The position numbers and the translations under genes were made by a program. From positions 434,001 to 498,000 of the forward strand of contig CAYUSP010000004.1 of NCBI GenBank assembly GCA_964447405.1: 64,000 nt of DNA, given 5' to 3'. Below, one piece after another: positions 61,894 through 64,000 of this stretch (positions are counted from its first letter, which is position 1; every line of letters starts with the position of its first letter). A model generated the notes under the pieces. That model was not told the DNA's origin. It did no database searches and saw only the letters and a list, made by a program, of their open reading frames with translations. The DNA is from JALNZF01 sp964447405. GTDB taxonomy: Bacteria; Nitrospirota; UBA9217.

Positions 61894-62418
61894 TCAGTGC
61901 TTATGATCCATGGCAGCGGGGGCTTTTTTGTCCTTTCGTTTCTCGCGAATCATCTTGGTGTCAGCATACATATCTTCATATGCCGCCTTGAGCGCCTCGT
62001 CAAAGGTCACCAGCTTTCCCGCAACCTCCCGGGCGTAGGTCTCGGCGGTTTCCTTTTTCTGGAATGCCCATTTGCCTCGCGCGGACATGACCCCTGGTTT
62101 TGAACTGTCGATGACCCAGAAAGCCGTGTCTGCATCAATCAACTTTCTGCTGATCATGTCCGCAACCATGATCGACTGCGGTGTTTTGTCCAGCATGGTT
62201 GATAGTTCAAGGGCCGCGCAATGGAGGCTGCATACACCGCTGGACGTTCCGTCTTCGTAATTGACCAGCATGCGGGAGTGGCTGAACTTTTCCCGGTCCA
62301 TGCCGCAATACTTGCAAGAGCGATACAGGTGGGTATCTTCGACCTTTTGCGCAAACGCGGGAACACCGAGCGCCAGCAGGGAAAGCAACAGCAGGGTAGA
62401 GATGATCTTCATTTTCAT
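61894..62418 (-). CDS. nosL: NosL-family copper-binding accessory protein
   Basis: The 174-residue protein has a signal peptide (cleavage after PAFAQ or nearby) rather than a clear lipobox. The copper-binding CKYCGM motif has C35 and C38, and later SGVCSLHCAALE and AFWVIDSSKPGVMSARGKWAF match NosL. NosL delivers Cu(I) to nitrous oxide reductase; here no nosZ or other nos gene lies in the window. The C-terminus (MDHKH) may also bind metal. GAGGAGG stands five bases before ATG 62418. It precedes the opposite-edge cytochrome fusion in the same direction. Confidence 0.9.
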   Translation of the reverse strand: MKMKIISTLLLLSLLALGVPAFAQKVEDTHLYRSCKYCGMDREKFSHSRMLVNYEDGTSSGVCSLHCAALELSTMLDKTPQSIMVADMISRKLIDADTAFWVIDSSKPGVMSARGKWAFQKKETAETYAREVAGKLVTFDEALKAAYEDMYADTKMIREKRKDKKAPAAMDHKH

Positions 62419-62523
62419 GGAATCCTCCTCGGGATGCAGCATATCATGCTTTCAGCATGTCCAGAACTTCCGGGAACAGAGCAGAGATACGTTAAAACAA
62501 TCCGCCAATATAGGCTAACAGCT

Positions 62524-64000
62524 TCACTGTATCACCCACTCGCTTTTTCTCAGCAGGGCTCGGCTTCCTCCCGGATCCAGCTGCGTGATATAACAGCCCT
62601 TGGACGCATAGAGCTGGCCAGGACCGAAGCTGATGCGGGTATACAGCGGTATGGTGCGGTTCTTGTCGGCAAGTTCAGACGCCATATCCAGGAGATAGTC
62701 GCGATAGTAGTAGCGGTCGAACTTCATGAATATATCGGTCAGAACATTATTGATGATCGCTGCTTTTGCAAGGAGGTCCGGTTTCTGAGAGGTGATCCGC
62801 CTGCTCTTCAGCCAGTCAAGATCGGTTGAGGTGTATTTTTTCCCGATTTCCTCAAGATCATAGGGATAGGTAATATAGGTGAAGGCCCTGGCTTGGATTG
62901 GCAGCGAATAGATGGCATCACCGCACTGTCCGTAGGAAAGGAACATCAGGAGCGAGCCGTCCTTTGGCTGCTGCAGCATGGGAATCCGGGCCAGGTCGCC
63001 CGCAGAATGCCAGAACAGAATGACCGTCGGCCGATAGGTCGCCGTCAGCTCGCTCCAGAATTTCTGGTCAGGACGGAATCCCGGGGAAACGGCCACTTCA
63101 GGTGGCCGCGGCCGCCCCAGCTGCTCCCAGGTATGCCGGAAACCCTCGGCCAATGTGCGGCCGGCGAGGTCATTGGTGTGGACCTGGATGACCGAAATAT
63201 CCTCTCCTGCCTCATACATGCTGGCGAGATACCTCGCTGCGGACTCTCCCTCCTGGTAAATCCCTTTGGAAAGGTAGCGGGTATACCAGTCCTGTTCCGA
63301 GATAACGGGATAGTCGGTGATCGGATAGAGGCAGGGGATTGTGTTCCGCTCGCAGAACTCGTGAACCGGTTGCCATGGTCCGGCGCTGATGCCTCCGAGC
63401 ACGGCAAAGACCGGCCTCTTCCGGTAGTATGCCTCGAGCTGGGCTGGCCAGCCTGTGGGCGCGCCGGTCAGGGTCCAGACATCCAGCATGTAGTTCCGGG
63501 CCCTGCGGTCCCGCTCTCCCGGTGTGATGGCAACGCCGGTGGTCCTTTTGCGCTGTGATTCCATCAGTCGTTTGCGGACCAGGTCAGGCCTGGTATTGAT
63601 CGACTGGAGAACGCTCTGCAGGGTCTTCAGCACAACTTCACGGTCTGCCGGATCAACGCCTTCGGTGGCCACCATGGCGAGCCGGATTTCGTCAGGCGTC
63701 ACACCCGGTGAGACCGGTCCTGAAAGGTTTTTTAGATAGTGGATCAGAACTTCGGTATCGCCGTCGCTCAAAGCATAGCGCGGCATGGCATTGCCCAATA
63801 CGCGTCCAGCGGGATCTACGCCCATGCGCAGGGCTGCTGCCAGCGATTCATCCGAATACGGTATGCGCCGCACGGAAGGGCGCACCCAGCCGGGCAGCAT
63901 GAACAGGTCTTCGGTCGTAACAGGCTCTGCTACCCCGTCAAAGGACATGAACAGTTTCCTGCCGTTTGTCGGAGGGGAATACACAGCCCCCTCGACGGAT
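62524..64000 (-). CDS. cytochrome c domain fused to a periplasmic binding protein (5' end outside window)
   Basis: The frame is open to the window edge, so the N-terminus is missing. The visible start is the C-terminal half of a class I cytochrome c: a likely axial Met in AMPRYALSDGDTEVLIHYLK followed by NLSGP. The CxxCH site should lie outside. About residues 140-490 (counted from GTG 63984) form a type-1 periplasmic binding domain of the branched-chain amino acid kind (PVFAVLGGISAGPWQPVHEF and IQVHTNDLAGRTLAEGFRH). The combination suggests a periplasmic electron-transfer protein with a ligand or docking module. It lies directly upstream of nosL, so the two may act together. Confidence 0.78.
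   Translation of the reverse strand, partial: SVEGAVYSPPTNGRKLFMSFDGVAEPVTTEDLFMLPGWVRPSVRRIPYSDESLAAALRMGVDPAGRVLGNAMPRYALSDGDTEVLIHYLKNLSGPVSPGVTPDEIRLAMVATEGVDPADREVVLKTLQSVLQSINTRPDLVRKRLMESQRKRTTGVAITPGERDRRARNYMLDVWTLTGAPTGWPAQLEAYYRKRPVFAVLGGISAGPWQPVHEFCERNTIPCLYPITDYPVISEQDWYTRYLSKGIYQEGESAARYLASMYEAGEDISVIQVHTNDLAGRTLAEGFRHTWEQLGRPRPPEVAVSPGFRPDQKFWSELTATYRPTVILFWHSAGDLARIPMLQQPKDGSLLMFLSYGQCGDAIYSLPIQARAFTYITYPYDLEEIGKKYTSTDLDWLKSRRITSQKPDLLAKAAIINNVLTDIFMKFDRYYYRDYLLDMASELADKNRTIPLYTRISFGPGQLYASKGCYITQLDPGGSRALLRKSEWVIQ

Overview
This window looks like a chromosomal segment of a free-living Gram-negative bacterium. It has an LpxL-type acyltransferase, a porin, a small outer-membrane barrel, a hexaheme c-type cytochrome and NosL. 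The mix of traits suggests an anaerobic or microaerobic member of Nitrospirota or Desulfobacterota: multiheme cytochrome, two-subunit class I fumarase, c-di-AMP operon, an NtrC-type sigma-54 regulator and a selenium-type LysR regulator. That placement is inference from gene content; no rRNA is present. By eye the GC content is moderately high, and many starts are GTG. Almost every position is accounted for by housekeeping genes. I see no insertion sequence, prophage, CRISPR array or defence island.

Layout. 1-5.5 kb: a ChaN/PDZ protein cut by the window edge, a DksA-like zinc-finger protein with a histone-H1-like tail, tRNA-Met(CAT), an HDOD protein and an exported M28 peptidase. 5.5-7.7 kb: a porin and a phosphate-type binding protein in one operon, facing a cheY-tilS-hpt block. 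10.4-16.3 kb: ftsH-folP-cdaA-ybbR-glmM, linking membrane proteolysis, folate, c-di-AMP and cell-wall precursor synthesis. 16.4-23 kb: a membrane-fused spermidine-synthase-like protein, ComEC and a LysR regulator. 23-29 kb: two small zinc-ribbon proteins, a DUF47-PiT phosphate uptake pair, a PHP protein, a RodZ-like HTH protein, a BrkB protein fused to a cyclic-nucleotide-binding domain, and a receiver-PilZ protein. 29-32.3 kb: an outer-membrane barrel, the hexaheme cytochrome with a chain of very small upstream ORFs, and a DUF5666 lipoprotein. 32.4-35.4 kb: mdh, two fumarase subunits and apt. 35.4-39.3 kb: a CorC-type protein, a GspE/PilB-type ATPase and two small proteins. 39.3-46.5 kb: the uppS-cdsA-dxr-rseP-ispG-proS envelope and isoprenoid cluster. 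46.5-54.6 kb: an FG-GAP-like protein, a GH57 glucanotransferase, a DUF457 membrane protein, an ABC-2 exporter and an NtrC-type regulator. 54.6-59.3 kb: cysteine desulfurase, cysK, recN and a TPR protein. 59.5-64 kb: an FmdB-type protein behind a structured leader, an LpxL-type acyltransferase, a LipM/LplA-type protein, NosL, and a cytochrome c-binding-protein fusion cut by the window edge.

The most unusual signals lie outside the housekeeping frame. One is a family of dispersed, often head-to-head repeats related to AACCACAGATGAACACGGAT in intergenic gaps. A second is a set of degenerate short-word spacers that have also entered the reading frames of GH57, Dxr, IspG and others. A third is a chain of mini-ORFs coupled to the hexaheme cytochrome. 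There are also several uncommon domain fusions: ChaN with a headless M1 fragment, BrkB with a cNMP domain, and cytochrome c with a periplasmic binding protein. No strong case for a wholly new multi-gene system can be made from the sequence alone.
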